Below, in pieces: positions 27,293 through 36,410 of a stretch of 64,000 nt of DNA (positions within the stretch are counted from its first letter, which is position 1; each line of letters opens with the position of its first letter). The notes beneath the pieces are model-generated. The model was not told where the DNA came from. It worked only from the letters and a program-made list of their open reading frames with translations, and did no database searches. The translations under genes were made by a program, and so were the position numbers. The stretch is taken from the NCBI GenBank assembly GCA_025463785.1, contig JAODBD010000005.1:1-64000 (forward strand). The letters are read 5' to 3'. Origin of the DNA: Glaciihabitans sp. GTDB lineage: Bacteria; Actinomycetota; Actinomycetes; Actinomycetales; Microbacteriaceae.

Positions 27293-28057
27293 ATGACAAC
27301 CGAGTTCGACCTCACCGGCCAGGTCGCAGTGGTCACAGGCGCGGCGCGAGGACTCGGCCGCGCGATCGCGCTGAGCCTCGCACGAGCGGGTGCCGACATC
27401 GCGCTCGGCCTGCGTGACGCTCGGGCAGACGGCGGTCTCGTTGCCGAGATTGAGGCGCTTGGACGAAGAGCGGTGCCACTCGCCATGGACGTCACGGATC
27501 TTGGACAAAGCCGCACCGCCCTCGACCGCGCCGCCGAAGAGCTGGGTCGACTCGATATCCTCGTCAATAATGCGGGAGGTGGAATCGGCGGGCCCGCAAT
27601 TGAGGTCACTGAGGACGATTTCGACGCCGTGTGGTCGCTCAATACACGGTCGACGTTCTTCCTGTCGCAGCATGCCGCCAAACACCTCCGCGCGCACGGC
27701 GGCGGCGCGATCATTAACATCGCCTCACAGGCCGGCCTCGTCGCTCTGCCGGATGAGTCGTCCTACTGCATCGCGAAGGCCGCCGTCATCCACATGACTC
27801 GCGTACACGCCGTTGAATGGGGCGAGTACGGCATCCGCGTCAACGCTGTCGCACCCACCTTCATCGAAACCGACGGCACCGCCGAGGCGCTGGCCGACCC
27901 GGCCTTCAAAGCGGACACCATCGAGCGAATCGCCGCCCTGCACCGCATCGGTGTGCCCAGCGAGGTGGCTGGAGCCGTGACGTTCCTCGCTTCGCCGGCG
28001 GCATCCCTGATCACCGGCCAGACGCTCGCCATCGACGGCGGCTGGACCGCCCGCTAG
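27293..28057 (+). CDS. Short-chain dehydrogenase/reductase
   Basis: Classical SDR of 254 residues. The NAD(P) motif is TGAARGLGRAIA (about residues 15-26), NNAG lies near residue 92, and the catalytic Ser (NIASQ), Tyr and Lys (YCIAKA) are all present. The C-terminal ITGQTLAIDGGWTA is standard for 3-ketoacyl-reductase or glucose-dehydrogenase-like SDRs. A GAGGAGCAGGA site precedes the ATG. The substrate is unknown. Co-transcription with the LLM oxidoreductase 11 nt downstream suggests a joint oxidative or reductive pathway. Confidence 0.88.
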   Translation: MTTEFDLTGQVAVVTGAARGLGRAIALSLARAGADIALGLRDARADGGLVAEIEALGRRAVPLAMDVTDLGQSRTALDRAAEELGRLDILVNNAGGGIGGPAIEVTEDDFDAVWSLNTRSTFFLSQHAAKHLRAHGGGAIINIASQAGLVALPDESSYCIAKAAVIHMTRVHAVEWGEYGIRVNAVAPTFIETDGTAEALADPAFKADTIERIAALHRIGVPSEVAGAVTFLASPAASLITGQTLAIDGGWTAR

Positions 28058-28068
28058 AAAGGCACGCG

Positions 28069-29115
28069 ATGAAGCGACTTGGCGTCACGATCGACTACTC
28101 CGAAGACTTCGCGCTGGCCGCAGCCGATGTTCGGGAATTCGAACGAGTGGGTGCGGATGTCGTGGCCGTCGCCGAGGCATACTCCTTTGACGCGGTCTCC
28201 CGACTCGGCTATCTCGCCGCGGTCACCTCCACGATCACGCTGACGTCGGCCATCCTGCCGATCTACTCGCGCACGCCAACTCTTCTCGCTATGACTGCCG
28301 CCGGGCTCGACTCGGTTTCCGGCGGCCGCTTCGAGCTCGGCATCGGAACCTCCGGCCCCCAGGTCATCGAGGGCTTCCACGGCGTCCCGTTCACCGCTCC
28401 ACTCGGACACCTGCGCGAGACGGTCGAGATCTGTCGATCGGTCTGGAGGCGCGAACGAATCGAGCATGTTGGCCGCAACTACAGGATCCCGTTGCCCGCT
28501 GGTGAAGGCACGGGCCTTGGCAAACCGCTCAAGATCATCAACGAGCCTGTGCGGTCGGCCATCCCGATCTCCATCGCGGCGCTGGCACCTCGGGGTGTCG
28601 CCCAGACCGCCGAGATCGCCGACGGCTGGCTGCCACTGTTCTACTACCCGGAGTTGGCGGATGCCGCCTGGGGCGAGGCGCTCGCCGCCGGAACCGCAAA
28701 GCGGGATGCGTCGCTGGGGCCGCTCGACACCATCGTGTCAGTGCCGCTGTTCATCGGGGACCACGTCGACCAGGTGCTCGAGTTGTACCGCCAGCGCATC
28801 GCCCTCTATGTCGGCGGCATGGGAGCGAGAGGGGCCAACTTCTACAACGATCTGGCGGTTCGGTACGGTTTTGGGGATGCCGCGGCCCGCGTGCAGGAAC
28901 TGTATCTGGCCGGCGAAAAGGATGCCGCTGCCGCCGCCATCCCGGATAACCTGGTCACAGCAACCGCGCTGATCGGCGATGAAGCCCACGTTCACGAGCG
29001 GCTGGGCGCGCTGCGAGCCGCCGGCGTCACGACGATCCTGATGCAGCCGCTTGGGCGTACATCCGCGGCGCGTGTCGAGGCGGTCGAGGCGGCGCGCTCC
29101 CTGGACGCGGCATGA
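28069..29115 (+). CDS. LLM-class oxidoreductase, probably F420-dependent
   Basis: Luciferase-like monooxygenase-fold enzyme of 348 residues from ATG 28069 (GAAAGG upstream). Segments such as DVVAVAEAYSFDAVSRLGYLA, GGRFELGIGTSGPQVIEGFHG and AEIADGWLPLFYYPE are characteristic of the actinobacterial F420-dependent LLM subgroup (about 345 residues) rather than FMN luciferases. The preference for F420 is inferred from family resemblance. It follows an SDR gene directly. Confidence 0.82.
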   Translation: MKRLGVTIDYSEDFALAAADVREFERVGADVVAVAEAYSFDAVSRLGYLAAVTSTITLTSAILPIYSRTPTLLAMTAAGLDSVSGGRFELGIGTSGPQVIEGFHGVPFTAPLGHLRETVEICRSVWRRERIEHVGRNYRIPLPAGEGTGLGKPLKIINEPVRSAIPISIAALAPRGVAQTAEIADGWLPLFYYPELADAAWGEALAAGTAKRDASLGPLDTIVSVPLFIGDHVDQVLELYRQRIALYVGGMGARGANFYNDLAVRYGFGDAAARVQELYLAGEKDAAAAAIPDNLVTATALIGDEAHVHERLGALRAAGVTTILMQPLGRTSAARVEAVEAARSLDAA

Positions 29116-29167
29116 GCGCCGTGACCGCGCGTTAGGATTTCAGTACACCAATCACGAGGAGTGACAG

Positions 29168-29536
29168 ATGGCAGTGGAGCGCGTCAGCCCACCGGTTCCC
29201 AAGCAGGTTGCCGGCCTGATTTTCCTGCTCTTCTGGGCTATCGCGATAGTCGCGTGGTGCCTCGTCAACCTCTCGACCGACCACGGCGTGCGGGGGCTCA
29301 TCGCCGACCTCGGCATCGCGTTTGCCGCCGCTGGCACCGCTGGCCTCTCGGTCAGCCTGCGGTCGGGCTGGGTAGCAATCCTGGTCATCACTCTTATCGG
29401 GATCGCGCTGTTCGCGGTCGGTGACCTGCTTCACATCACGCTTTTGGTCTATTTCTTGCGAATCCTCGCCCCGGCGATCGCCGTCGTCATCCTGCCGATC
29501 ACGAAGCTCGTGAACGGCCAGCGCTACCTGGCGTAG
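29168..29536 (+). CDS. Small membrane protein, function unknown
   Basis: 122 residues with four predicted transmembrane segments (about 14-34, 42-62, 67-88 and 94-112) and short loops. No recognised family. It starts 52 nt after the LLM gene with a GAGGAGTGACAG ribosome-binding region, probably ending that transcription unit before the hairpin at 29562-29595. Confidence 0.6.
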   Translation: MAVERVSPPVPKQVAGLIFLLFWAIAIVAWCLVNLSTDHGVRGLIADLGIAFAAAGTAGLSVSLRSGWVAILVITLIGIALFAVGDLLHITLLVYFLRILAPAIAVVILPITKLVNGQRYLA

Positions 29537-29561
29537 GCAAAACGACTCGCGCACGAAGCAC

Positions 29562-29598
29562 ACTGTGGCCGGACGCCTTAGCGCCCGGCCACAGTTTT
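29562..29598. terminator. Bidirectional terminator between convergent genes
   Basis: ACTGTGGCCGG (29562-29572) pairs exactly with CCGGCCACAGT (29585-29595), followed by TTTT on the plus strand. It sits between the convergent membrane-protein gene and beta-helix gene. Confidence 0.75.
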
Positions 29599-29613
29599 CC
29601 AGCTAGGTGCGCG

Positions 29614-31674
29614 TTACGACCACGCGGATGGCACCGGCGGTACCACTACCGCGGGCCGGTCGTTGCACGTGATGGTGTTGGGCAGCTCCCATGACGCCAT
29701 CCAGGGGCCGGTCGTGCCGCCACCGTCGTTGCCGCCAAGGTCGACCGGAGTGAACTCCGAGCCCGCGGGCGTGAAGTGGAACGAACCACAGTTGTTGATG
29801 CCGACGGCACCGACATTCCGAGCATCCACGTTCTCAAAGGTGGCGGAGCCCGCAACGCGAGCGCTCAGTACCGACGTGCCAGTGCCATCCACATGGATGT
29901 CCTTGAAGTGCACGTTGGTGATCGAGTACAGGTCTTTGACCGGGAAGTCGCTGACCAGCATGATCGCGTTGTAGGTGTTGTCGAGGAAGTTGTCCCCGGT
30001 CACCTGGATGTCGGCATTGATGTTCTTCTGGAGCGCGTAGAACCAGATTGCGCCGAGTCCGATGTTCCAGTTGAGCTCATAGGTGCCGGCGCGAACCGTC
30101 GTGTTGTTCGTGATCCACAGGTGTCCGGTGAAGGCTTCCGCGCCGAATCGTGAGCCGACCTGGATGCCACTGCCTTCGCGGATCGGATCCGCGACGAGGT
30201 TATTCGACAGCGTGTTGTCCGTGCCGCCGTACACGGCGAGGCCGTTGGCGAGCACTGGCGTCTGGATGGTGTTGTGGTCGATCACGTTGTTCGCGTCTTC
30301 GGTCTTGTCAGACCAGAGCGCGATTGCGTCATCACCGGTATTGCGGATGAAGTTGTTCGAGATCAAAGAGTTCGTCACACCGGTGTGGAAGTTGATGCCG
30401 TCAGCCGTCTGGTTCACGATGATGTTGTTCGTGATTTTCAGGTTGTCGACCGGGCCGTCTATCCAGATGCCCGCCTTGGTGTGATCGATGTAGAGTCCGT
30501 CAATCGTGGAATTGTTGAGCGCCCCACCGATGCCGTTCACCTGGTCGGTGTCGACGCGATCGCGCACGTCGCCAACGATTGCGAACCCGGACAGGTGCAC
30601 GTTGGTGCTCCCCCCGACAGACGCATCCTTGCCATAGAAGCCGACACCGGTGTGCAGCGAGCCGTCCGCTGCGGGCGAGCTCAGCGTCACCTGGTGACCC
30701 GTGATGATCGTGTACCAGCTACCCGCGCCCTCGATCGTCACGTTGTCAACGATGATGTGACGGTCGACCTGGTAGGTTCCCGGCGGAACATAGACCTTCA
30801 GGTGCGCCTTCTTCGCGAATGCGATCGCCTTGTCGAAGGCATCGGCCGAGTCGCGCTTGCCGAACGGGTCAGCGCCGAACAGCAGCACATTTGCCGCTCG
30901 CAGGTCGACCTTTGGCCGCGCAACCAACTGCGAGTCGAGGAGGTCGACGACCGTCGTTGCCGCTCCGCTACCGGTCGGAACGGTCAGACGGATCGTGGAG
31001 CCCGCGGGATAGCGGTGGCTCAGCAGCAGCCGTTGCTCGTCGTAGAAGTGGTTCGGGCGATACGGGGTCGCGACGGTGGGCGTCGGGGATGTCTGGTCGG
31101 GGACGCAGCCGCACTCGGCGATCCACTGGTCGGGGAACAGGATGCCCGCATTCGGGTCATTCGAGAACGGATACTGGTTGTACAGCCACGCATATTGCGA
31201 GGTCAGAGTCATGGTTTTCGCAGCGCCACCGTTTACCGCGACCTTCAGTGGCGAAGTGATTCCGCCGCCCGTTGGAGCATCCGGGATGCTGTATCGCACG
31301 GTGATCGCGTTTGCCGCACTCGGCAGCGTGAACTCGACGTACTGCCCTGGCGTCAGGCTCACGGCCGATCGACCCGAGGCCTCGGCGGGCAACGTATAGG
31401 CGGCAGTGCTGACCGGAAGGATGCTGCCGTTGGTCGTCGCCTTCTCGGCCTCCTGCTCGCTGAACGAGACGTCGGCGCCTCGACCGGCAACAAGCGATGG
31501 GTCAATAGCGGCACGCGTAACGACTGGCGACGCGGATGGGGTGGTTGCCTCCGCAGCCGCTGCCCCGCCGAGCGCCGTACTAGCTGCAAGCGCGAGGGTG
31601 GTGGCTGAGGCAGCCAACAGCCATCCCGATCGGGAGCGGGATGCGCGCAGCGGTGAGTGGAAATTCCGTGTCAT
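29614..31674 (-). CDS. Secreted right-handed beta-helix protein (GH87/mycodextranase-like)
   Basis: Exported protein of 686 residues from ATG 31674. A Sec signal peptide (hydrophobic core about residues 18-40, ending AAAAEA) is followed by an N-terminal beta-sandwich of about 200 residues with YVEFTLPSAANAITVRY and ECGCVPDQTSPTP. A parallel beta-helix begins at GADPFGKRDSADAFDKAIAF and continues through many NNxI/V coils (TNNIIVNQTADGINFHTG and similar). The pattern resembles actinobacterial mycodextranase/alpha-1,3-glucanase-like proteins. Catalytic residues are not assigned, and pectate-lyase-like function is an alternative. An open frame continues upstream into the tmRNA gene, but the start at 31674 gives the signal peptide. 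Confidence 0.72.
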   Translation of the reverse strand: MTRNFHSPLRASRSRSGWLLAASATTLALAASTALGGAAAAEATTPSASPVVTRAAIDPSLVAGRGADVSFSEQEAEKATTNGSILPVSTAAYTLPAEASGRSAVSLTPGQYVEFTLPSAANAITVRYSIPDAPTGGGITSPLKVAVNGGAAKTMTLTSQYAWLYNQYPFSNDPNAGILFPDQWIAECGCVPDQTSPTPTVATPYRPNHFYDEQRLLLSHRYPAGSTIRLTVPTGSGAATTVVDLLDSQLVARPKVDLRAANVLLFGADPFGKRDSADAFDKAIAFAKKAHLKVYVPPGTYQVDRHIIVDNVTIEGAGSWYTIITGHQVTLSSPAADGSLHTGVGFYGKDASVGGSTNVHLSGFAIVGDVRDRVDTDQVNGIGGALNNSTIDGLYIDHTKAGIWIDGPVDNLKITNNIIVNQTADGINFHTGVTNSLISNNFIRNTGDDAIALWSDKTEDANNVIDHNTIQTPVLANGLAVYGGTDNTLSNNLVADPIREGSGIQVGSRFGAEAFTGHLWITNNTTVRAGTYELNWNIGLGAIWFYALQKNINADIQVTGDNFLDNTYNAIMLVSDFPVKDLYSITNVHFKDIHVDGTGTSVLSARVAGSATFENVDARNVGAVGINNCGSFHFTPAGSEFTPVDLGGNDGGGTTGPWMASWELPNTITCNDRPAVVVPPVPSAWS

Positions 31675-31937
31675 CGTTGACTCGATTTCTCTTTTGGGGT
31701 AGCTCGCGCCTTCGGGGGCCCGGGGCGATCTAGCCACCACGAACGACGCGACTTTATGACCGTTGTAGGGCATCCCACAAGCCCCTGCGAAGAAATGTCG
31801 TCGAATTATCCGATTCTTGCGGAATACATCGCAAAAGGACGCATGCTTTGCGCAAAGCGCGCGCAAAAGCAGACAGACAGGTCGCAGGTCGCGTGCCGGC
31901 GAAGGTAGTTCGACCAAGAACGTGCGATAGCAACCGA

Positions 31938-32311
31938 TGGTGGAGATGGGGGGAATTGAACCCCCGTCCACTGCTGTAATCCTGAGCCTTCTACGGGCGT
32001 AGCTTGTGAAGGCGCTTTACTCGGACCTGACCTTTGCCACAAGCATCTAGGTCAACGATCCCAGCCTGAGTTCAAGTCCCACGTAGCCCTAAGGCGTAAC
32101 TACGCAGCAATCTCTCTAGCTAATGCCGGAACCCGGGTAGAGAGCATTCCCGGACCGACAGACTTCTTAGTGCGCTCGCTTAAGCAGCGAGGGCGAAGTC
32201 AGTGCGTGATTTATTGGCACTTATTGTTTGCAGGTGGCGTTAACGAGATAACCCTGCATCCTCGACCCGCTTCTCACAGTTTTGCAGGCAATGTCGAAAC
32301 CGATCATCCCC
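31938..32311 (-). ncRNA. ssrA: Transfer-messenger RNA
   Basis: tmRNA of about 374 nt. The 5' end GGGGATG (from 32311) pairs with the 3' acceptor arm CATCTCC before ACCA (3' end 31938). The T-arm GGGGGTTCAATTCCCCC is visible at the 3' end, next to the ORF-side pseudoknots. The tag reading frame runs 32218-32180 from resume codon GCC: ANKSRTDFALAA then TAA. It rescues stalled ribosomes together with SmpB, whose gene lies 1.3 kb upstream. Confidence 0.96.
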
Positions 32312-32351
32312 ATGCTTCATCCGCTGTGTGAATACACACTCTGTGGATGGG

Positions 32352-32379
32352 TCGCTATCGCACGCTCTTGAATTGTCAA
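32352..32379 (-). promoter_or_regulatory. Possible ssrA promoter
   Basis: On the minus strand TTGACA (32379-32374) is followed after 16 nt by TAGCGA (32357-32352), about 40 nt before the mature tmRNA 5' end. The -35 is perfect and the -10 weak. Confidence 0.35.
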
Positions 32380-32454
32380 ACACTGCGCGACTCGCACGCA
32401 GCCTTATAGACTACAACAATTCGTGGCAGCGGCGCATGCCCGGATCGGGCAGGG

Positions 32455-33501
32455 CTACAGGGCAGACTGCGCCGCCCAGAGGTTGACGCCGGAGTCAACC
32501 GCAAACTCGTCGATGCGCCTGAGTTCGTCAGCCGTGAATTCGAGGTTGCCGACGGCTCCAAGGTTGTCCTCCAGCTGACGCACGCTCGACGCACCGATCA
32601 GCGCAGACGTTACTCCCGGCGCATCCGTTCTCTCCCGAAGAACCCACGCGATCGCCATCTGCGCGAGTGTCTGCCCTCGATCCTGTGCGATGCCGTTCAG
32701 CCCACGCACGCGTTCGAGATTCTCATCGGAGAGCTGAGACTTCGCGAGCGAACCGTCCAGCGCAGCCCTCGAGTCGGCGGGGATGCCGTTCAAGTAGCGA
32801 TCGGTGAGCACGCCCTGGGCGAGCGGGGTAAATGCGATTGAACCCGCGCCGACCTGTTCGAGCGCCTGGTACAGGTTGGGGTCGCCCTCTTCGGTCCAGC
32901 GATTGATCATGGAATAGGAGGGCTGATGGATGAGGAGCGGCGTGCCGAGATCGCGCAGAATTGCCGCAGCCTGGATCGTTTTCGCTGGCGAGTACGACGA
33001 TATTCCGGCGTACAGTGCCCGACCCGAGACGACGGCGGTATGCAGCGCGCCCATGGTCTCCTCGAGCGGGGTATCGGGATCGGGTCGGTGGCTGTAGAAG
33101 ATGTCAACGTAGTCGAGGCCCATGCGCTCGAGCGACTGGTCGAGACTTGCGAGCAGATATTTGCGGGAGCCGAGGTCACCGTATGGGCCGGGCCACATAT
33201 CCCAGCCCGCCTTCGTCGAGATGATGAGCTCATCGCGGAATGGGCTGAAATCTTCGCGCAGGTGACGCCCAAAATTGGTTTCGGCAGATCCGTAAGGCGG
33301 CCCGTAGTTGTTCGCCAAATCGAAGTGGGTGACGCCCAGGTCGAACGCGCGACGCAGGATCGCCCGTTGAGTCTCAAACGCGCGATCGTCGCCGAAGTTC
33401 TGCCACAGGCCGAGAGAAACGGCAGGCAGCTTGAGCCCACTCCGGCCCACGCGGCGGTAGGGCATCGAACTGTAACGGGAGTCGTCGGCGAAATAAGTCA
33501 T
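32455..33501 (-). CDS. Aldo/keto reductase (glyceraldehyde-3-phosphate reductase type)
   Basis: NADPH-dependent reductase of 348 residues from ATG 33501. The catalytic tetrad is recognisable: Asp and Tyr in HFDLANNYGPPYG (about residues 60-72), Lys in ISTKAGWDMWPGPYG and His in IFYSHRPDPDTP. The GPYGDLGSRKYL stretch is typical of the YghZ/MgrA (AKR14) subgroup, which acts on glyceraldehyde 3-phosphate or methylglyoxal. It is inserted between smpB and ssrA on the same strand and has no obvious tie to trans-translation. Confidence 0.87.
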   Translation of the reverse strand: MTYFADDSRYSSMPYRRVGRSGLKLPAVSLGLWQNFGDDRAFETQRAILRRAFDLGVTHFDLANNYGPPYGSAETNFGRHLREDFSPFRDELIISTKAGWDMWPGPYGDLGSRKYLLASLDQSLERMGLDYVDIFYSHRPDPDTPLEETMGALHTAVVSGRALYAGISSYSPAKTIQAAAILRDLGTPLLIHQPSYSMINRWTEEGDPNLYQALEQVGAGSIAFTPLAQGVLTDRYLNGIPADSRAALDGSLAKSQLSDENLERVRGLNGIAQDRGQTLAQMAIAWVLRERTDAPGVTSALIGASSVRQLEDNLGAVGNLEFTADELRRIDEFAVDSGVNLWAAQSAL

Positions 33502-33605
33502 GTGTAAATTCTCGCACCGCTGCCACGCCCGGTTGCTCACGAAGTCCGCAAGGAGTCCCCAGCGCCCAGACCGCTAGCGATCCTCGGGACGGGCGGGCGG
33601 CGAGT

Positions 33606-34082
33606 TCAGTCGCCGAGGTTGCGCTGCGTGCCCATCGCGCGATCGGCCTCGCGCTTGTCCTGGCGCTCGCGCAGGGTCTGCCGCTTGTCGTACTCCTTCT
33701 TGCCCTTGGCAACGGCGAGTTCGACCTTGGCCCTGCCATCCAGAAAGTAGAGGCGCAGCGGCACGAGAGTGTATCCGCCCTCCTTCACCTTGTTGTGGAT
33801 CTTCAAGATCTGCTGCTTGTGAAGGAGGAGCTTGCGCTTGCGGCGGGGCGGGTGGTTGTTCCAGGTGCCCTGGTTGTATTCGGGGATGTGCACGGCATCC
33901 AGCCAGGCCTCGCCGAACTCGACGAAGGCGTAGCCGTCGACGAGGGATGCACGACCAGCCCGCAGCGACTTCACCTCGGTGCCCGTGAGAACTAATCCGG
34001 CCTCATAGGTGTCTTCGATGGTGTAGTCGTGACGGGCTTTGCGATTGGTGGCGACGACTTTCTCGCCACGTTCCCTGGGCAC
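33606..34082 (-). CDS. smpB: SsrA-binding protein SmpB
   Basis: tmRNA partner of 158 residues. GTG 34082 has AGGAG seven bases upstream. The N-terminal [19 protein letters not shown] and [19 protein letters not shown] blocks form the OB-fold RNA-binding body. The basic C-terminal tail ([23 protein letters not shown]) enters the ribosomal decoding centre. It lies downstream of ftsX with a 69-bp palindrome between them, and upstream of ssrA. Confidence 0.95.
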   Translation of the reverse strand: MPRERGEKVVATNRKARHDYTIEDTYEAGLVLTGTEVKSLRAGRASLVDGYAFVEFGEAWLDAVHIPEYNQGTWNNHPPRRKRKLLLHKQQILKIHNKVKEGGYTLVPLRLYFLDGRAKVELAVAKGKKEYDKRQTLRERQDKREADRAMGTQRNLGD

Positions 34083-34140
34083 GATGCACTCCTGTTTAGC
34101 TGCGCAACCCTGTGCTGCGCAGCCCGCCAGTCTACCCACC

Positions 34141-34209
34141 TTTTCGTGAGGGGCGTCATATCGACGCTCCCGGCACGTGGGAACGTCGATATGACGCCCC
34201 TCACGAAAA
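34141..34209. repeat. 69-bp near-perfect palindrome between ftsX and smpB
   Basis: TTTTCGTGAGGGGCGTCATA plus TCGACG (34141-34166) is the exact reverse complement of 34184-34209. The pairing continues inward with one mismatch (TCCC/GGGA), leaving a loop of seven bases (ggcacgt). T and A runs on both ends make it a candidate terminator on either strand, although both flanking genes run leftwards. Confidence 0.9.
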
Positions 34210-34234
34210 GGGCACGCAGGGAAGGAGGCGCGGG

Positions 34235-35161
34235 CTACACCTTCAGGTAGCGGCTGATCGCGGCGCCGGCCGAGAGTGAGGCCAACAACGCGCCCAAGGC
34301 GACGAGTATCGGGAAGACGACCCAGGCATCCGCTGGCCCGATGAGCGTCGTCGCGGAGCCGAGAACCGTCGGGCTGCCGAGGTAGTCTTTCACAAAGAAC
34401 TGCACGATCGCGACGATCGCTCCCCCGGCGAGAACCGATCCGATCAGCGCCGCAAATACCCCCTCGAGGATGAACGGCGTCTGTATATATCGATTGGATG
34501 CGCCAACGAGCCGCATGATCCCGATTTCGCGGCGCCTCGAGAATGCGCTCAACCGGATGGTCGTCGCAATGAGCAACACGGCGGCAATCAGCATGAGAAC
34601 CGCGAGACCGATGGCCGTCAGGCTCGCGGCGTTGAGCACCGAAAAGATCTGATCGAGGTACGCGCGCTGGTCTTCGACATCCTGAACTCCCGCGAGACCC
34701 TTGGTGTCCTCGATGACGATCGCGGCATCCTTATTGGGGTCATTCAGAGTTACCCGGTAGCTCTCATTGAGGGATGCCGGGGTTGTAAACGCGACCAGTG
34801 GGCTGCCCGCGAACTGCTGCTTGAAGTTCTTGTATGCCTCGGCGTGCGTCTCGATCTGGAAGTGCTTGATGTACGGCTTCAGCGTCGCCGATTCGAGTTG
34901 CGCCTTCACGGCGGCAATCTGGTCTGGCGTCGCCTCAGCCGACGAGCAATTGCCGGTCGTGTCGAAGCTCGTGCACAGGTAGATCGCGACCTGAGCGCGG
35001 TCGTACCAGTAGCCCTTCATCTGCACGATCTGCATCTGGAGCAGGATGGCGGCGCCCACAAACGTCAGGGAAATGAAGGTCACGAGCACGACAGAGATGA
35101 CCATGGCGACGTTTCGCCTGAGCCCTTGTGCTGCCTCGCCGAGAACCAGTCCGAGTCTCAT
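34235..35161 (-). CDS. ftsX: Cell division protein FtsX
   Basis: Membrane partner of FtsE that activates peptidoglycan hydrolases at the septum (308 residues). An N-terminal cytoplasmic stub is followed by TM1 (about 20-42) and a large extracellular domain (about 45-185) that senses or binds hydrolase partners. The three C-terminal TMs are typical of the FtsX/MacB permease fold, with the conserved [21 protein letters not shown] between TM2 and TM3. The start overlaps the ftsE stop by 4 nt (ATGA). Confidence 0.94.
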   Translation of the reverse strand: MRLGLVLGEAAQGLRRNVAMVISVVLVTFISLTFVGAAILLQMQIVQMKGYWYDRAQVAIYLCTSFDTTGNCSSAEATPDQIAAVKAQLESATLKPYIKHFQIETHAEAYKNFKQQFAGSPLVAFTTPASLNESYRVTLNDPNKDAAIVIEDTKGLAGVQDVEDQRAYLDQIFSVLNAASLTAIGLAVLMLIAAVLLIATTIRLSAFSRRREIGIMRLVGASNRYIQTPFILEGVFAALIGSVLAGGAIVAIVQFFVKDYLGSPTVLGSATTLIGPADAWVVFPILVALGALLASLSAGAAISRYLKV

Positions 35162-35895
35162 GCGCTGAGCCCGCCCTGCGGGGCAAGGCCGAACGTCTGC
35201 ACCGGGATGGTCGTGGTCTGATATCCGCCACCGCGTTCGTCGCGCACAATCTGGCCGCTGATCAGTTCGATCACTCGACGCTGCATCTGGTCGACAATGC
35301 CCGCTTCGTGGGTTGCCATCAGCACGGTTGTTCCGCTGATGTTGATGCGTTCGAGCAGGGTCATGATGCCGGCGGATGTCGCCGGATCAAGGTTTCCGGT
35401 GGGCTCATCGGCCAACAGAATGGCCGGTTTGTTCACGATTGCCCGCGCGATTGCGACCCGCTGCTGCTCGCCACCCGACAACTCGTGCGGGAACCGACCT
35501 GATTTGCCTGCCAACCCCACCATCTTGAGCGTGTCTGGCACGGCCTCCTGGATGAAGCCCCGGCTCTTACCGATCACCTGAAGTGTGAAGGCGACATTGT
35601 CGAACACCGTCTTCTGCGGCAGCAGACGGAAGTCCTGGAAGACCACCCCGATGTTGCGCCGGAAGTACGGCACCTTGCGGCTCGACAGTGTGTTGACGTG
35701 CGAGCCGAGCACATGAATATTGCCCTTGGTCGGTTTCTCCTCCTTCAGGATCAACCGCAGGAAGCTCGACTTACCCGAGCCGGACGCGCCGACCAGGAAG
35801 ACGAACTCGCCCTTCAACACTTCGAGGGTCACGCCGTTCAACGCGGGACGAGAAGTCCCCGGGTACGACTTGGATACAGAATCAAACCGAATCAT
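35158..35895 (-). CDS. ftsE: Cell division ATP-binding protein FtsE
   Basis: ABC-type ATPase of 245 residues. It has Walker [11 protein letters not shown] (about residues 35-44), signature [14 protein letters not shown] (about 138-151), Walker B AILLADEP and H-loop ATHEAG. It forms the FtsEX complex that couples divisome signals to cell-wall hydrolysis. The C-terminus after the ATPase core has an extra about 25 residues ([19 protein letters not shown]), common in actinobacterial FtsE. Confidence 0.95.
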   Translation of the reverse strand: MIRFDSVSKSYPGTSRPALNGVTLEVLKGEFVFLVGASGSGKSSFLRLILKEEKPTKGNIHVLGSHVNTLSSRKVPYFRRNIGVVFQDFRLLPQKTVFDNVAFTLQVIGKSRGFIQEAVPDTLKMVGLAGKSGRFPHELSGGEQQRVAIARAIVNKPAILLADEPTGNLDPATSAGIMTLLERINISGTTVLMATHEAGIVDQMQRRVIELISGQIVRDERGGGYQTTTIPVQTFGLAPQGGLSA

Positions 35896-35977
35896 GACGG
35901 TTACACCCTAGGTAGGCATCCGCGCCAGATTGGCCGCGACGCGCCTAGGCACGCGGTTCTCATAGGAACCGGTCGGT

Positions 35978-36337
35978 CTAGCCTGCGCCGTCGATTACGC
36001 AGAAGCGATTGCCCTCGGTGTCGGCGAGAACGTAGAAGTCGGGATCATCTGGGTACAGATCCCAGTCAACCTCGACCGCACCCAGCTTTTTCAGCCGCTC
36101 GACCTCGACCGTCTTGTCGCCCGGCGCATAGAGATCGAGGTGGATGCGTGGGTGAACCTGCACGGGGGTTTCGCTCAGTGCGAGCGAGATGCGCTTGCCG
36201 GTGCCATCCGTCGCCTCAAGGATGATCCAGGTCTCGTCACCCTCGGATGTCGGGGCGAAGTCGAGGGCCGCACTCCAGAAGGCGGTCGCGCGGGCGACAT
36301 CCTGCACACCGATGACCGTGGATCCAAGCCTCAACAT
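35978..36337 (-). CDS. Glyoxalase/bleomycin-resistance (VOC) family protein
   Basis: Small vicinal-oxygen-chelate fold protein of 119 residues from ATG 36337. The pattern GSTVIGVQDVARATAFWSAAL is followed by paired beta-alpha-beta modules and a C-terminal ADTEGNRFCVID, a usual site for metal ligands. A substrate cannot be assigned. The long upstream reading frame through the palindromic repeat is not coding. It is inserted between prfB and ftsE. Confidence 0.8.
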   Translation of the reverse strand: MLRLGSTVIGVQDVARATAFWSAALDFAPTSEGDETWIILEATDGTGKRISLALSETPVQVHPRIHLDLYAPGDKTVEVERLKKLGAVEVDWDLYPDDPDFYVLADTEGNRFCVIDGAG

Positions 36338-36354
36338 GCCTCTACCCTTCCACC

Positions 36355-36410
36355 GAGTTGCCCGCTTTGGTCGGGTTTCTGGCGAAAAACCCGGCCAGAA
36401 TGGGCAACTC
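36355..36410. repeat. Palindromic element, copy 1
   Basis: The left arm starts GAGTTGCCCGCTTTGGTCGG (36355-36374) and faces a right arm ending GGCCAGAATGGGCAACTC (36393-36410), with three mismatches and an AAAACCC/GGGTTTC extension toward the loop. A second copy is at 44948-45003. It lies between two leftward genes. Confidence 0.85.

Noticed and set aside
30274-31608. 444-codon plus-strand open frame opposite the beta-helix gene
   Set aside because: No start signals and a shadow-like composition; the opposite strand has a signal peptide and repeat pattern.
31675-31971. Upstream extension of the beta-helix reading frame into ssrA
   Set aside because: It would put coding sequence in the tmRNA acceptor region and hide the signal peptide; ATG 31674 is better.
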